Shown here: in pieces, positions 1 through 7,597 of the stretch
How the letters are laid out: each line of letters opens with the position of its first letter
Numbering within the stretch: the first letter of the stretch is position 1
Assembly (NCBI RefSeq): GCF_900110215.1
Contig: NZ_FOCX01000016.1
Coordinates: forward strand, 1 to 64,000
Length of the DNA stretch: 64,000 bases
Source of the DNA: Halorientalis persicus
GTDB lineage: Archaea > Halobacteriota > Halobacteria > Halobacteriales > Haloarculaceae
Reading direction: 5' to 3'
The notes under the pieces: generated by a model
Told to the model about the DNA's origin: nothing
Database searches by the model: none
What the model saw: the letters and a program-made list of their open reading frames with translations, nothing else
Position numbers and translations under genes: made by a program

Positions 1-626
1 GGAAGAGGGTGTTGGGCATAACATTACTCTCCCGCTTCATACCCGTGATTCTAACGACCTATCCCGGCGCCGTCTGTGGATTCAATTGAGCCGTGCAAAC
101 CTGTCGAGTAGGGATACCCTCGAAAGTGGCAATCGGTAGTCGTCTACATTACTGAAGACGAATTAAACGGGAACACCTCTCAAAAACGGCTGGCACAAAC
201 GCCAGTCGGCCCGTTCGGCGCGAAGTTGACACCGTGGAATTACGGTGGACACACGATAACAAACCCGTCCCACTGTGGTCGAGGCTTCGCACGGTGGTTA
301 CGGAACCGGTTTTGAGGCAACGATATTCCCCGAGAACCCAACCGCTACTCGGGTGGCACTGTTCGGAATAGGGTCGAACAACCACCAAGATACGTTGGAC
401 TTGGCTCGGGTGAATCCCAACGGCCTGACTTACTTTGGCACGCACCTATTCGGCGGCAGTGGGTGTGGCGTATCAGGTGTCACAGAATCCGACGCCTGCG
501 AAGGCTCGGAGAGTTATTCTAAAACCCTGAACGGGGGCGAGTATGTTCAACGCCTCGTCAGTCCGCACTATCCCCTCGTCGTTAGAACCCCATCCTTCGC
601 CAAGAACACCGGCCTTCGTTGACCGT
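1..626. other. Region without a confident gene (left window edge)
   Basis: I see no gene I can defend here. A 115-codon open frame on the + strand (275-622, GTG start) and a 98-codon frame on the minus strand (149-445) exist, but both encode proteins poor in Asp and Glu, unlike their neighbours, and neither has a recognisable motif. A minus-strand frame starting ATG at 40 (or 19) runs off the left edge and could be the first codons of a gene outside the window. The base composition is AT-richer than the right part of the window, matching the rest of the accessory island. Confidence 0.4.
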
Positions 627-914
627 CTACCGAGGGTCAAGGTCTATCCATGCCTCACCACCCACATCCAACGAAATCGTAACGAACTCTCCGTTGAACA
701 TCAACGAACCATCTTCCTTCTCGGAGAGTACACCAGACGAAACAGCGTCGTCTATCAGGGTATCAATGGCTTCGGGGTCGTCGGGGGCGAACCACCGATG
801 TTTGAGGTGTGTACGAAGGTCGTCGCGGTCTACAGGCTGGTCGGTTCGGTCGGGGAGATACCCGAAAGCGTCTCCCAACCGAACATGGCTGTACGGTTCT
901 CGTTGGGGCGTCAC
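627..914 (-). CDS. Small acidic protein coupled to the DUF262 nuclease gene
   Basis: This 95-aa protein starts with GTG two bases after the stop of the DUF262/HNH nuclease gene, so the two are almost certainly co-transcribed and probably translationally coupled. I do not recognise the family. Residues 27-65 look helical and charged, and the last 30 residues look like two or three beta strands, a layout compatible with a winged-helix fold, but that is inference. The position suggests a partner, regulator or immunity factor for the nuclease. The reading frame is acidic like other haloarchaeal proteins, which supports it being real. Alternative: an unrelated island gene that merely shares the transcript. 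Confidence 0.6.
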   Translation of the reverse strand: MTPQREPYSHVRLGDAFGYLPDRTDQPVDRDDLRTHLKHRWFAPDDPEAIDTLIDDAVSSGVLSEKEDGSLMFNGEFVTISLDVGGEAWIDLDPR

Positions 915-916
915 GC

Positions 917-2797
917 TTACGTGACGTATCGAGTCTTCAATTCCTCTATCAGTAGTTGCTCACGCTGTTCTACGAACTCTTGGTAGTTCTCCGGCTCTAA
1001 CGACACATCCGGATAACAGTTCACTTCTCGGTAGTGGTCTACCTGTGCCGAACCAAGTACGTCGTCCATCCACTTCTTCGGCATTTTCGTTCCCTTCTGT
1101 CGGCGGTTCACAACCGAATCAAGGAGTTGAAGATTGCCGATACGGTGAATATCAACGTCCTCACCGACTGCTTCAGCAACCTCGTCGTCACGCGAAGCGG
1201 GGAAGATATGGTCAACGTCGTAGTCCGAAATATCCTCTTGCTCGTAAACGTCGTCAATCAGGCCGAGAACAGCGGCGACGTTCCCACTGGTGAATGTCAC
1301 AGTACCCGGTGCGTTCGGATTGTAGCTGGCGTTGTTGACGACCCGCTCAATGTCTTCACTCGCCGGGCTGACATTGAGTGTACTGAATAAGTCCAACGCA
1401 GGGAACGAATCGTACTCACCACGGTTTTCAGCGAGAACGGGAATCATGTTCCGGGCTTTCGTCCGTCGAAGCAGTCCGTGTGACTCGTTCAGTAAGAGCG
1501 CCAGCGAGAAGAATTTGAACACGTCATTCCGCAAGTCGGGGTCGTGTTCGTCAGCCGCCGGATTCTCGTAGAAGAACTTCGCCAGTAGCGTAACATAGGG
1601 AACGGAGTCCATCGTTCGATTCGAGAATCCGATACCGGTTAGCGTCTCGAAGGCCCGACGAAGACCCGTTGTGAACCACTCGAAGTCCGCAGTCGTCACG
1701 CCGTCCGGACTCCCTATCCACTTCCGTCGCATTTGCTCAAGGTCTGACTCGGAAAGGTCGTTGACAGAACTCTTCCCCGCGAGGTCGCCGTCAATAAGGT
1801 AGTAAGAGTACCGCATGAACATATCCCGGTCAATCTCTGTCTCGTACTCGGGGTAGTCGTGCTTGAACTGTTCCGACCACTGTTCAACCTTATCGCGGGG
1901 ATTGAACGCATTGTCCGAGACGTAAGGCCACGTACTCATGAGGCGAGAGAGCATTAACTGGTAAGGCCGGGGTTCGGAGCCTTGGATATTGATTCTCTGG
2001 AAAATCTCCTTAATGTCCTCCGTTTCGTGCTTCACCTCGGTCGTGGAGAGTTCCGCATTGAGAACATTTCTATAAAGAGAATCAACCACAAGGAGAGTCG
2101 CTTGTCGGAATGTCTCGCGAGTCGAGGCGTCTATTTCTATACTCGCACTGTCTACGTGTTCTTGTGCGTGATTACGGCTGTCCTGCTGGCGACGAACCAT
2201 TCCGTCTTCGGCAATCAGGTTCGGAATCGGGTACCAGAACTTATGGACTCCCTGCGAGCGCTCATAGCCGAACTGGTCGTTGTCGCTTAATTTGTCTGTG
2301 CGCCGGAACTCGAACTCGAAGTCTCCCGCGAACTCGTCGCCGTCATGCTCCGGATGTGCGAGAAGGTTCACACACAACTCTTTCTCATCCCAGAACTGCG
2401 CTTCGTCACGGGTATTCCCTGTTCCACCAGTGTAGCTGACGATACTACCGAAGAGGCCGATAAAAAGAGAGTTCAGGCGTTGCTGACCGTCAATAATGAG
2501 AGCGTCGGCCTCTGCGTCGTCGGCCCGGTCGTTGTTCCGGATATAGCCCTCGTCTTTCAGTGCTTGTGGTACCCGGCCCGAGTCAGCGATATAGTTCTGT
2601 ATGAACTCGTAGGCGTAGTAGTCTTCTCGCGCTCGGCGGACGTTCCACTTGATTAACACTCCGATGGGGTAGTCCCGCATAAGCGAGTCGAACAACATCT
2701 CAATCTGCGATGGGTTCCAAACGAACTCTCGTTGTAGGCCGGGGAGAAAGATACGACTGTTCAGGTCAGGTAGCATATCCTCGACAGTATCAGGCAT
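917..2797 (-). CDS. DUF262/DUF1524 nuclease (GmrSD-type, HNH)
   Basis: The 626-aa protein has an N-terminal DUF262 domain and a C-terminal DUF1524 HNH nuclease domain, the architecture of GmrSD-type (type IV) restriction enzymes and of several phage-defence nucleases. DUF262 marks are the L-Q-R-E-F-V-W segment (21-27) and the D-G-Q-Q-R motif (103-107), thought to bind and hydrolyse nucleotide. The HNH domain shows D-V-D-H-I-F-P (527-533) and the G-N-L-Q-L segment (554-558), followed by a basic R-R-Q-K-G-T-K stretch. Family knowledge suggests cutting of modified or foreign DNA; the substrate cannot be read from sequence. The start lies 21-29 nt after an AT-rich box on the minus strand. A 95-aa gene follows 2 nt downstream. 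No modification enzyme is next to it, only a fossil of one. Confidence 0.88.
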   Translation of the reverse strand: MPDTVEDMLPDLNSRIFLPGLQREFVWNPSQIEMLFDSLMRDYPIGVLIKWNVRRAREDYYAYEFIQNYIADSGRVPQALKDEGYIRNNDRADDAEADALIIDGQQRLNSLFIGLFGSIVSYTGGTGNTRDEAQFWDEKELCVNLLAHPEHDGDEFAGDFEFEFRRTDKLSDNDQFGYERSQGVHKFWYPIPNLIAEDGMVRRQQDSRNHAQEHVDSASIEIDASTRETFRQATLLVVDSLYRNVLNAELSTTEVKHETEDIKEIFQRINIQGSEPRPYQLMLSRLMSTWPYVSDNAFNPRDKVEQWSEQFKHDYPEYETEIDRDMFMRYSYYLIDGDLAGKSSVNDLSESDLEQMRRKWIGSPDGVTTADFEWFTTGLRRAFETLTGIGFSNRTMDSVPYVTLLAKFFYENPAADEHDPDLRNDVFKFFSLALLLNESHGLLRRTKARNMIPVLAENRGEYDSFPALDLFSTLNVSPASEDIERVVNNASYNPNAPGTVTFTSGNVAAVLGLIDDVYEQEDISDYDVDHIFPASRDDEVAEAVGEDVDIHRIGNLQLLDSVVNRRQKGTKMPKKWMDDVLGSAQVDHYREVNCYPDVSLEPENYQEFVEQREQLLIEELKTRYVT

Positions 2798-2855
2798 ATA
2801 GAGTCTGCCGTAGGGCTACATTATCAATGTTATTCAACTACCAGTTCCGCGGCGG

Positions 2856-2948
2856 TCAGAATACCGATAGATACTCTTCCACCACGTCGCGGTCGTCGTC
2901 GGTCAGGTCGAAGAGGTCGTAGACTATTTCATCTATCTCGTCTTGTCT
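2856..2948 (-). pseudogene. C-terminal stub of a restriction-modification methylase
   Basis: Thirty in-frame codons between two stop codons on the minus strand encode a tail containing E-I-D-E-I-V-Y-D-L-F and D-V-V-E-E-Y-L, ending S-V-F-stop. This is the signature C-terminal end of Eco57I/TaqI-like restriction-modification methylases (an I-D-x-L-V-Y-x-L-Y-x-L-T pattern). Directly upstream in frame is TGA, and no start codon or catalytic domain is present, so this is the remnant of a deleted or replaced gene rather than a working peptide. It sits between the DUF262 gene and the 75-aa gene, inside an AT-rich spacer. The family assignment rests on pattern memory of this conserved tail, not on a search. 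Confidence 0.6.
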
Positions 2949-3016
2949 TCATTCAAAGGGTTTGTGAAGGAGCGACCGGTGAATAGATAACACGTTTATT
3001 TTGACCCACAAAAAAG

Positions 3017-3024
3017 ATTATTTA
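3017..3024 (+). promoter_or_regulatory. TATA box for the 75-aa gene
   Basis: An AT-rich box (attattta) lies about 25-32 nt before the ATG at 3049, the spacing expected for a leaderless haloarchaeal transcript. This supports the ATG over the two GTG codons just before it. Confidence 0.45.
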
Positions 3025-3048
3025 GCCCCCATCCCCAATTGAGTGGTG

Positions 3049-3276
3049 ATGGATAAGTCACATATCCTGACTGAAATCGTTCCCGAAATTGTGGAAGATT
3101 ATGAGGGTGAACGTACCGATGATGGTGATGTCCCTGTCCGGGCAGTGAAAACCATCCTCATCGACGAACACGGGCTATCTGAACAGGAAGCCCATGATGT
3201 ATTCCAACACGTGAGTGGCCCAAACGGTATCGACGTTGAGGTGACGGCTTCGGGTGGCGTTTATATACACGGGTGA
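3049..3276 (+). CDS. Small acidic island protein, unknown function
   Basis: A 75-aa protein starting M-D-K-S-H-I. Two in-frame GTG codons precede the ATG (3043, 3046), but TATA-box spacing favours the ATG. The first 55 residues are predicted helical and strongly acidic; the C-terminus looks like a beta hairpin (I-D-V-E-V-T, then G-V-Y-I-H-G), so a small winged-helix or HTH-like fold is possible. It is the only + strand gene between two minus-strand nuclease genes and is not part of either operon. I do not recognise the family. It could be a small regulator, but nothing in the sequence proves that. Confidence 0.6.
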   Translation: MDKSHILTEIVPEIVEDYEGERTDDGDVPVRAVKTILIDEHGLSEQEAHDVFQHVSGPNGIDVEVTASGGVYIHG

Positions 3277-3340
3277 CACCTTGGAGTGAGACCCCGGCAA
3301 AACGCATACTCCAAAACGCGATGAATCCCTCTGTCGTTAA

Positions 3341-4465
3341 TTAGCCGTTCAGAAACGCTTCACGAAGCACCTGATTTCTGTACTCTTTGTCAACTGCCGC
3401 TCGGAACACCAGCGGCTCGTGAGAGTCTTGATACGGTGACCCACTTGCACGCTCTAACTCATTGTAGACTGCGCTAATCCACGCCCGACGGAACGATTGT
3501 GACACCATTCGCTCCGGCTCCCCGGTGAACTCGACCCAATGCGGTGTCTCGTCGGTGGCTTCGCCCGAAAGAGCATTGAACGCCATGTGTTCGTCGGCAG
3601 TTTCGATTAGTTCGTCTACCTTCTCGGTGTCAGCACCGACGATGAACCCGGTCGTCGGTTCACCCGAAAAGAGTGCACCGAGGACGTAGCGGTTGTTGAT
3701 GGATACGGCGATTCGGTCGTCTTGGGCGATGGACGTGACCAGCCGCGCGTCGTCTTCAGCAAGACCAGTCGCGGCTATCAGGTCGTTCAGCAGGTCGAAG
3801 AAGTCAGTCGCCCATTCTCGATTCGGGGCTTGCTGAACGCGATGAACCAGCGTCTCGTGCGCCTCTTCTTCGGCGTTAACGTCTTCTGTGGTAGGTCTGG
3901 TATCCTCTACGAAGGTCGCCCTCACTCGTGGTGCGTCCGAGGAAAGCGAGGTACCAGACTCGGTGTGGGTCGTCGGCGTCGAGGACGACGATTCCACGAA
4001 CTCGTCCAATTCCCCGCTATCGACAGGACCGCTTTCAGACCAGAGGCGGTTGAACCACTCGTTCAGTTCGTCTACCTTCTCGTCGTCGGTGAACCGAACC
4101 CCTATCTCTGTCCGACCGACCACGCCCTTCTCTGTGAGGTTGGCCGAGCCGACGACAGCCGAATCGTCGGATAGGATAGCCTTCGCGTGAACATCGGGGA
4201 AGTGGTGAATCCGCTCTCGGTTCGTCTTTATCAACTCGTGTATCTCGTCCCGTGTACTCCCACCGAACGTTCCAATCCACGCTTCCACGTCGGTCACTAA
4301 CCGCCAGTCGTCAGCAGAAGCAAGTACGCTCTTCAAGTAACTCGGGCCGATGTACGGACAGACAATCCGAATGTTCTCGGCGTTGGCTGTTTCACGGATT
4401 GCTCTATCGAACGGTGACTCGGCTTGCGTATAACCCTCTTCAGAATGGTATAGCAGACCCGTCAT
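3341..4465 (-). CDS. Phospholipase D-type nuclease (single HKD motif)
   Basis: A 374-aa protein with one PLD catalytic motif: H93-x-K95-x4-D100, followed by G-S-A-N (106-109), within an N-terminal PLD domain of about 145 residues. A low-complexity Ser/Thr/Glu linker (about 158-180) leads to a C-terminal half I do not recognise. Family members with one HKD motif act as homodimers, and those lacking phospholipase features are usually DNA nucleases (BfiI/Nuc type). The gene begins 2 nt after the Mrr-like endonuclease gene, so the two form one operon and probably one system. PLD nuclease domains in defence operons usually cut target DNA or RNA while the partner senses. Cytoplasmic; no signal peptide is seen. 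Confidence 0.78.
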   Translation of the reverse strand: MTGLLYHSEEGYTQAESPFDRAIRETANAENIRIVCPYIGPSYLKSVLASADDWRLVTDVEAWIGTFGGSTRDEIHELIKTNRERIHHFPDVHAKAILSDDSAVVGSANLTEKGVVGRTEIGVRFTDDEKVDELNEWFNRLWSESGPVDSGELDEFVESSSSTPTTHTESGTSLSSDAPRVRATFVEDTRPTTEDVNAEEEAHETLVHRVQQAPNREWATDFFDLLNDLIAATGLAEDDARLVTSIAQDDRIAVSINNRYVLGALFSGEPTTGFIVGADTEKVDELIETADEHMAFNALSGEATDETPHWVEFTGEPERMVSQSFRRAWISAVYNELERASGSPYQDSHEPLVFRAAVDKEYRNQVLREAFLNG

Positions 4466-4467
4466 AC

Positions 4468-5310
4468 CTATTCTTGGTCGTCTACTTCCTCTACGAATGT
4501 GCGAAGGGCTTCGGACAAGGACACAAACTCATGGGTATCTCCTAATTCGTCCTTCAATGTCAGGTCAGCGTCGTCAAGCAAGTCAGTGGTATATTCGGTA
4601 GTTCCCGAAGAGTAAGTGACTCGATAGTCCACAGACACAAGCTGGTAAAACTCACCCTGAATCAGCAACAATGAATCCTCGAACTCTTCTGTATGCTCAC
4701 CTTCCTCCACCGAATTGAACCGCTGGTTCAAGCGGTCAAGTAGAGTCTCGCCCGTCGGTTCTCTATCGAGGGTATATATCATGCTGTTCTGCGGAGTGAA
4801 GGTCGCATTTATTTCTCTACCCTTCTGCTCTTCTTCCACCGCACGAACATCCATATCGAGAACTTCAAATTTCGGTTGGTTGACCGTTACGTCTATGTTG
4901 ACCCGTCGAATCCGGTCTTCAAGGTCAATATCGGGAATTATCTGCCGTAGTGTCCACAACTCAATCCCAGAACCTTTCGCTCTCTCCTTTGCTCCACTCT
5001 GAAAGCCATTCTTCGAGACAACAACTCCCTTATTGGCGTCAGAATTATCCAAGACTCCGACCAAGCTGTCTACAACTTCCTGTTCAATCGGCTCGTCATG
5101 GAACTTGCACTCGATGAGAGTCGTTACAGTATATCGCCCTCGTCTATCCCACACTACTACATCCATCTCCTTCGTGCCGCCCGAGTGAACCGGATAGTCA
5201 TATTCGTGTTCTACATCAACATCCTCGCCAAGCGCGTGTAGACCAGCGACAATTTTCTGATACGACTTCCAATCAAGATTTGACCATTCTGTCTTTTCCG
5301 GGTCTACCAT
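4468..5310 (-). CDS. Mrr-like PD-(D/E)XK restriction endonuclease
   Basis: A 280-aa protein whose first 125 residues form a restriction endonuclease-like fold: D50 in the E-M-D-V-V-V strand and E67-C-K69 in the next strand give the D...E-x-K active site of the Mrr_cat family, and the later V-V-V-S-K-N-G-F segment (96-103) also fits Mrr. The C-terminal 150 residues are not recognised and may be a specificity or sensor domain. Mrr-type enzymes cleave foreign or methylated DNA. The gene is first in a two-gene operon with the PLD nuclease. A TATA-like box lies 22-30 nt upstream of the ATG, implying a leaderless mRNA. No methyltransferase is adjacent, so it is probably a modification-dependent or infection-triggered nuclease. 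Confidence 0.82.
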   Translation of the reverse strand: MVDPEKTEWSNLDWKSYQKIVAGLHALGEDVDVEHEYDYPVHSGGTKEMDVVVWDRRGRYTVTTLIECKFHDEPIEQEVVDSLVGVLDNSDANKGVVVSKNGFQSGAKERAKGSGIELWTLRQIIPDIDLEDRIRRVNIDVTVNQPKFEVLDMDVRAVEEEQKGREINATFTPQNSMIYTLDREPTGETLLDRLNQRFNSVEEGEHTEEFEDSLLLIQGEFYQLVSVDYRVTYSSGTTEYTTDLLDDADLTLKDELGDTHEFVSLSEALRTFVEEVDDQE

Positions 5311-5331
5311 ACGTTACCAATCTGATGGAAT

Positions 5332-5339
5332 GATAAAAA
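5332..5339 (-). promoter_or_regulatory. TATA box for the Mrr-PLD operon
   Basis: Read on the minus strand this is ctttttat, 22-30 nt before the ATG at 5310. It would give a leaderless transcript for the two-nuclease operon, separate from the zinc-protein operon that ends at 5366. Confidence 0.45.
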
Positions 5340-5365
5340 GTCATGTCGTCAGCCGCAACAGCGCT

Positions 5366-5638
5366 TCACGGCCTACTCCGGTCCACGGTCTTGACACCGA
5401 CGAGCCGCCCGGCCCACCAGACAGCCTCGACAATTACCTCGTCGGCACCGTCAGTCGGCAGTCCGATAGTACGACTCCCGCAATCGCACATCACGCGCCG
5501 GACGACCCACCCGTCGGGGTCGTAGTAGGTCGCGTAGACGACCGCCATGTCACCCGTACGAATCCGACGGTTACACCGATCGCAGATGTTGCCCACCTGT
5601 ACGCCGTTCAGGGCCGACGCCGGAGACGGTCGGGTCAT
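5366..5638 (-). CDS. Small zinc-binding protein, third gene of SWIM operon
   Basis: A 90-aa protein starting M-T-R-P-S-P inside the stop codon region of the preceding gene (ATGA overlap at 5635-5638). Four cysteines are seen in the order C-D-R-C and C-D-C, a plausible zinc site, around a W-rich beta segment. A longer start 12 codons upstream is possible but would break the tidy overlap. It is the last gene of a three-gene translationally coupled set. Family and function are unknown; such short zinc proteins are common on haloarchaeal plasmids and integrated elements, where they may bind nucleic acid or other proteins. Confidence 0.65.
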   Translation of the reverse strand: MTRPSPASALNGVQVGNICDRCNRRIRTGDMAVVYATYYDPDGWVVRRVMCDCGSRTIGLPTDGADEVIVEAVWWAGRLVGVKTVDRSRP

Positions 5639-5772
5639 TGGCCCACCTCCAGCGATGAGTAGGCGACGTTGCACTCATCACAGGCCCATCCGCGCTGGCC
5701 GGTCACACAGTCCAACAGTGCGCCGTATTCGAGTTTCTCGCCGCAATGGGGACACGTCGGGGTGTCCATCAT
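5635..5772 (-). CDS. 45-aa zinc-ribbon protein, second gene of SWIM operon
   Basis: Two C-x2-C knuckles (C-P-H-C and C-D-E-C), 25 residues apart, make a textbook zinc ribbon filling nearly the whole 45-aa protein. The start codon overlaps the stop of the SWIM gene (ATGA at 5769-5772), and its stop overlaps the start of the next gene in the same way, so the three genes are translationally coupled. Longer starts exist upstream but lie wholly inside the SWIM gene in another frame. The likely role is nucleic-acid binding or assembly with the neighbours; this is inference. Confidence 0.65.
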   Translation of the reverse strand: MMDTPTCPHCGEKLEYGALLDCVTGQRGWACDECNVAYSSLEVGQ

Positions 5773-6287
5773 TCGTCGTCCTCCGTGGCGTTTGGGTTCG
5801 GCGTCTCGAACCCTTCGCGGTAGCAGGGCCAACAGCACAGCCCGAGGCCGTCGTTCCACTCGCCACAGTCGCAGTCCTCGGGCCGGTCGTCGTCGCGGTC
5901 GTCGGCACTGAACTCTGCGAGGGTCACACCACCGTCAGTCACGGCGACCTTTGGCGTCCCGGCGACGTGTTCACCGAGTTGCGCGTCTACCTCGTCGGCG
6001 TCAACCCACGCGGGGATAGCCCATTGACCAGTGGCGAATCGGACTCTGCGCTCATGTTTACAGAGTTCGCCGTCGTCGAGATTGTACTGCTTGTCCGGGC
6101 AGGTACAGCGCCCTTCGAGGGCGTCCACGCGGTACTCTGACCCGCTCTCGGTCGTCACAGAGTACACGTCGCCCCCGACCGGAAGGACGGTCATGTACTC
6201 CGTCAGGGCGCGTACATCGCGCTGTTCGAGGTCGGTACAGTCAGCCGTGACGGAAGATTCACCTTCCGCTATCTCGAATTGGCTCAT
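5769..6287 (-). CDS. SWIM zinc-finger protein
   Basis: A 172-aa protein with a SWIM zinc finger, C61-x-C63-x12-C76-x-H78, after a conserved lead-in (R-A-L-T-E-Y-M, 26-32) and followed by R-R-V-R-F-A-T-G-Q, typical of the haloarchaeal SWIM family. A second Cys cluster (C-D-C-G and C-C-W-P-C) near the C-terminus adds another probable metal site. SWIM domains bind DNA or partner proteins. The ATG at 6287 follows a purine-rich stretch; an upstream ATG at 6356 is an alternative that adds 23 basic residues. It heads a three-gene operon with 4-nt overlaps. Such genes are frequent in haloarchaeal plasmids and integrative elements. Confidence 0.75.
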   Translation of the reverse strand: MSQFEIAEGESSVTADCTDLEQRDVRALTEYMTVLPVGGDVYSVTTESGSEYRVDALEGRCTCPDKQYNLDDGELCKHERRVRFATGQWAIPAWVDADEVDAQLGEHVAGTPKVAVTDGGVTLAEFSADDRDDDRPEDCDCGEWNDGLGLCCWPCYREGFETPNPNATEDDE

Positions 6288-6643
6288 GCCTTCTTGGCAC
6301 CACCAGAAGGCGACCCTCGCGTGTCCAAGCACGCGGGGCTTTCTGACGCGAATCAAGCTCCGAGAAGCGGTCGCCCTCTATTGATTACTACGTTCTATAA
6401 GATTATAATTCTTGGGTATGAATAAGCAGTTAGAGATTACTGAATTGAATCAGGGTGCGCTCACACAGCCGCACAGCGCCGTATGACGAACGTAAGAAAC
6501 CACGGTCAATACCCCTCGCTTCGACGCCGACCACGTTCACGCACCACTCACGACGCTCTCGCAAGCCGTTGGCGACGAATCCGACACCGAAACGCAAGCG
6601 AATATGAAGTCCTTTGGTCTGACATACCGAAGACCTAACCAGA
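6288..6643. other. Intergenic promoter region between SWIM operon and pilin
   Basis: The divergent spacer holds an AT-rich core near 6394-6412 (ctataagattataattctt) that can act as TATA box for the minus-strand SWIM operon. From about 6510 to 6630 one + strand frame, entered after a stop, looks protein-like and acidic but has no start codon and runs into the pilin in another frame; it may be a decayed gene end. No complete gene is supported. Confidence 0.4.
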
Positions 6644-7204
6644 ATGCGGATTCCCCGGTCGTCGCGTGCTGTCACCCCCGTCGTCTCGAATGTCCTGCTG
6701 GTAGCGATAGTGGTGGTGCTGGCGGCGACGATTTCTGTTTTCGCCCTCGGGTTCAGCGAGGAAACGACGGAAACGGGGCCTGTTGTCGGACAGTCTTCCG
6801 GAACACTCGAATCGAACGGCGCAGGGAGTGACAACGGCTTTGTTCGGATACGACACGTCGCGGGCGACCCGATTCAAACCTCGAACATGGAAGTCGTCGT
6901 TGACGCGACCGCCGCCTGCGGGAAACACGGTCGGCTGGTGAATCTCCCTGTCGATGGGGCTGGAGGTAACGCGATTGGTGAGAACAACATCGAGGGCGAC
7001 GATATTTTTGATGAACGCCCACCCTATCTCGGTGGTCCCGACAAGAGCGCCCTTCACGAACCAGAATACGCGTCGGGCGAAGCCATTCTGTTCCGTATCC
7101 CCAATTCCGACTGTCCGCTTCAGAACGGCGACCAAGTTACCGTTCGTGTCGTTCACACACCGACAAACTCGGTCGTAATCAAAGAGACGCTGACCGCGAC
7201 GTAG
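6644..7204 (+). CDS. Type IV pilin-like protein (class III signal peptide)
   Basis: A 186-aa protein with a short basic N-terminus (M-R-I-P-R-S-S-R) followed by A-V-T-P-V and a long hydrophobic stretch (about 10-35). This is the archaeal class III signal peptide cut by the prepilin peptidase PibD before Ala9, leaving the hydrophobic helix as the polymer core. The rest is a Gly/Asn-rich extracellular beta domain with two cysteines (C68 and another in N-S-D-C near 155) that could form a disulphide. It probably makes or joins a surface pilus. It is a single gene with no assembly ATPase nearby, so it must rely on pili machinery encoded elsewhere. Convergent with the winged-helix gene at 7216. Confidence 0.78.
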   Translation: MRIPRSSRAVTPVVSNVLLVAIVVVLAATISVFALGFSEETTETGPVVGQSSGTLESNGAGSDNGFVRIRHVAGDPIQTSNMEVVVDATAACGKHGRLVNLPVDGAGGNAIGENNIEGDDIFDERPPYLGGPDKSALHEPEYASGEAILFRIPNSDCPLQNGDQVTVRVVHTPTNSVVIKETLTAT

Positions 7205-7215
7205 ACGGCCCGGAT

Positions 7216-7485
7216 TCAATCCTCGTCGTCCGGTTCGAGAGTCGCCGCGTCAAGTTCGCCGTCAAGGTACTGCTGGCCCTCTTCGGTGAGGACGTACACC
7301 CCATTTCCGAGGAACCTGATTAGCCCGTACCGCTCCAGTTTGGTCATTCGCTGGTGAAGGTGCGGGCGACTGAACCGGACGTACTCGTTTTCTGATAGAC
7401 TCGTCGGAGTCCCGGACTCGTTCTCTCGAAGCGCTTCAAGAATGCGTTCATCGGCAATAGACATCCAATCAGCCGATTTCCTCAT
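7216..7485 (-). CDS. Winged-helix (PhiH1 repressor-like) transcription regulator
   Basis: An 89-aa protein starting M-R-K-S-A-D-W-M, the usual start of haloarchaeal PhiH1-like winged-helix proteins. A helix-turn-helix (about 15-50, with H-L-H-Q-R-M in the recognition helix) is followed by the wing (L-E-R-Y-G-L-I to G-V-Y-V-L-T) and an acidic tail. An upstream in-frame ATG at 7521 is less likely. Such proteins are common in provirus and plasmid regions and are thought to repress nearby promoters. Its 3' end is 11 nt from the pilin stop, in convergent order, and the divergently oriented lipoprotein gene is upstream. Confidence 0.75.
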   Translation of the reverse strand: MRKSADWMSIADERILEALRENESGTPTSLSENEYVRFSRPHLHQRMTKLERYGLIRFLGNGVYVLTEEGQQYLDGELDAATLEPDDED

Positions 7486-7597
7486 TATCAGCGAGTCACG
7501 GCCAATGTCGTTACATATCACGAATAGTATGGTTTAGTTAACACAGCGTAAACTGTAGCAACAACTAAATGCACTCCGTGTGTCATGACGAACTGAA

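Noticed and set aside
149-445. 98-codon minus frame with an HTH-like look
   Set aside because: Short helix-like stretch only; basic and cysteine-containing without pattern; overlaps the equally weak + frame.
275-622. 115-codon + strand frame at the left end
   Set aside because: Gly/Ser/Asn-rich with few acidic residues, no motif, no promoter spacing, and competing frames on the other strand.
6500-6640. Acidic protein-like frame before the pilin gene
   Set aside because: No start codon after the preceding stop and it runs into the pilin gene out of frame; may be a decayed gene end but cannot be named.
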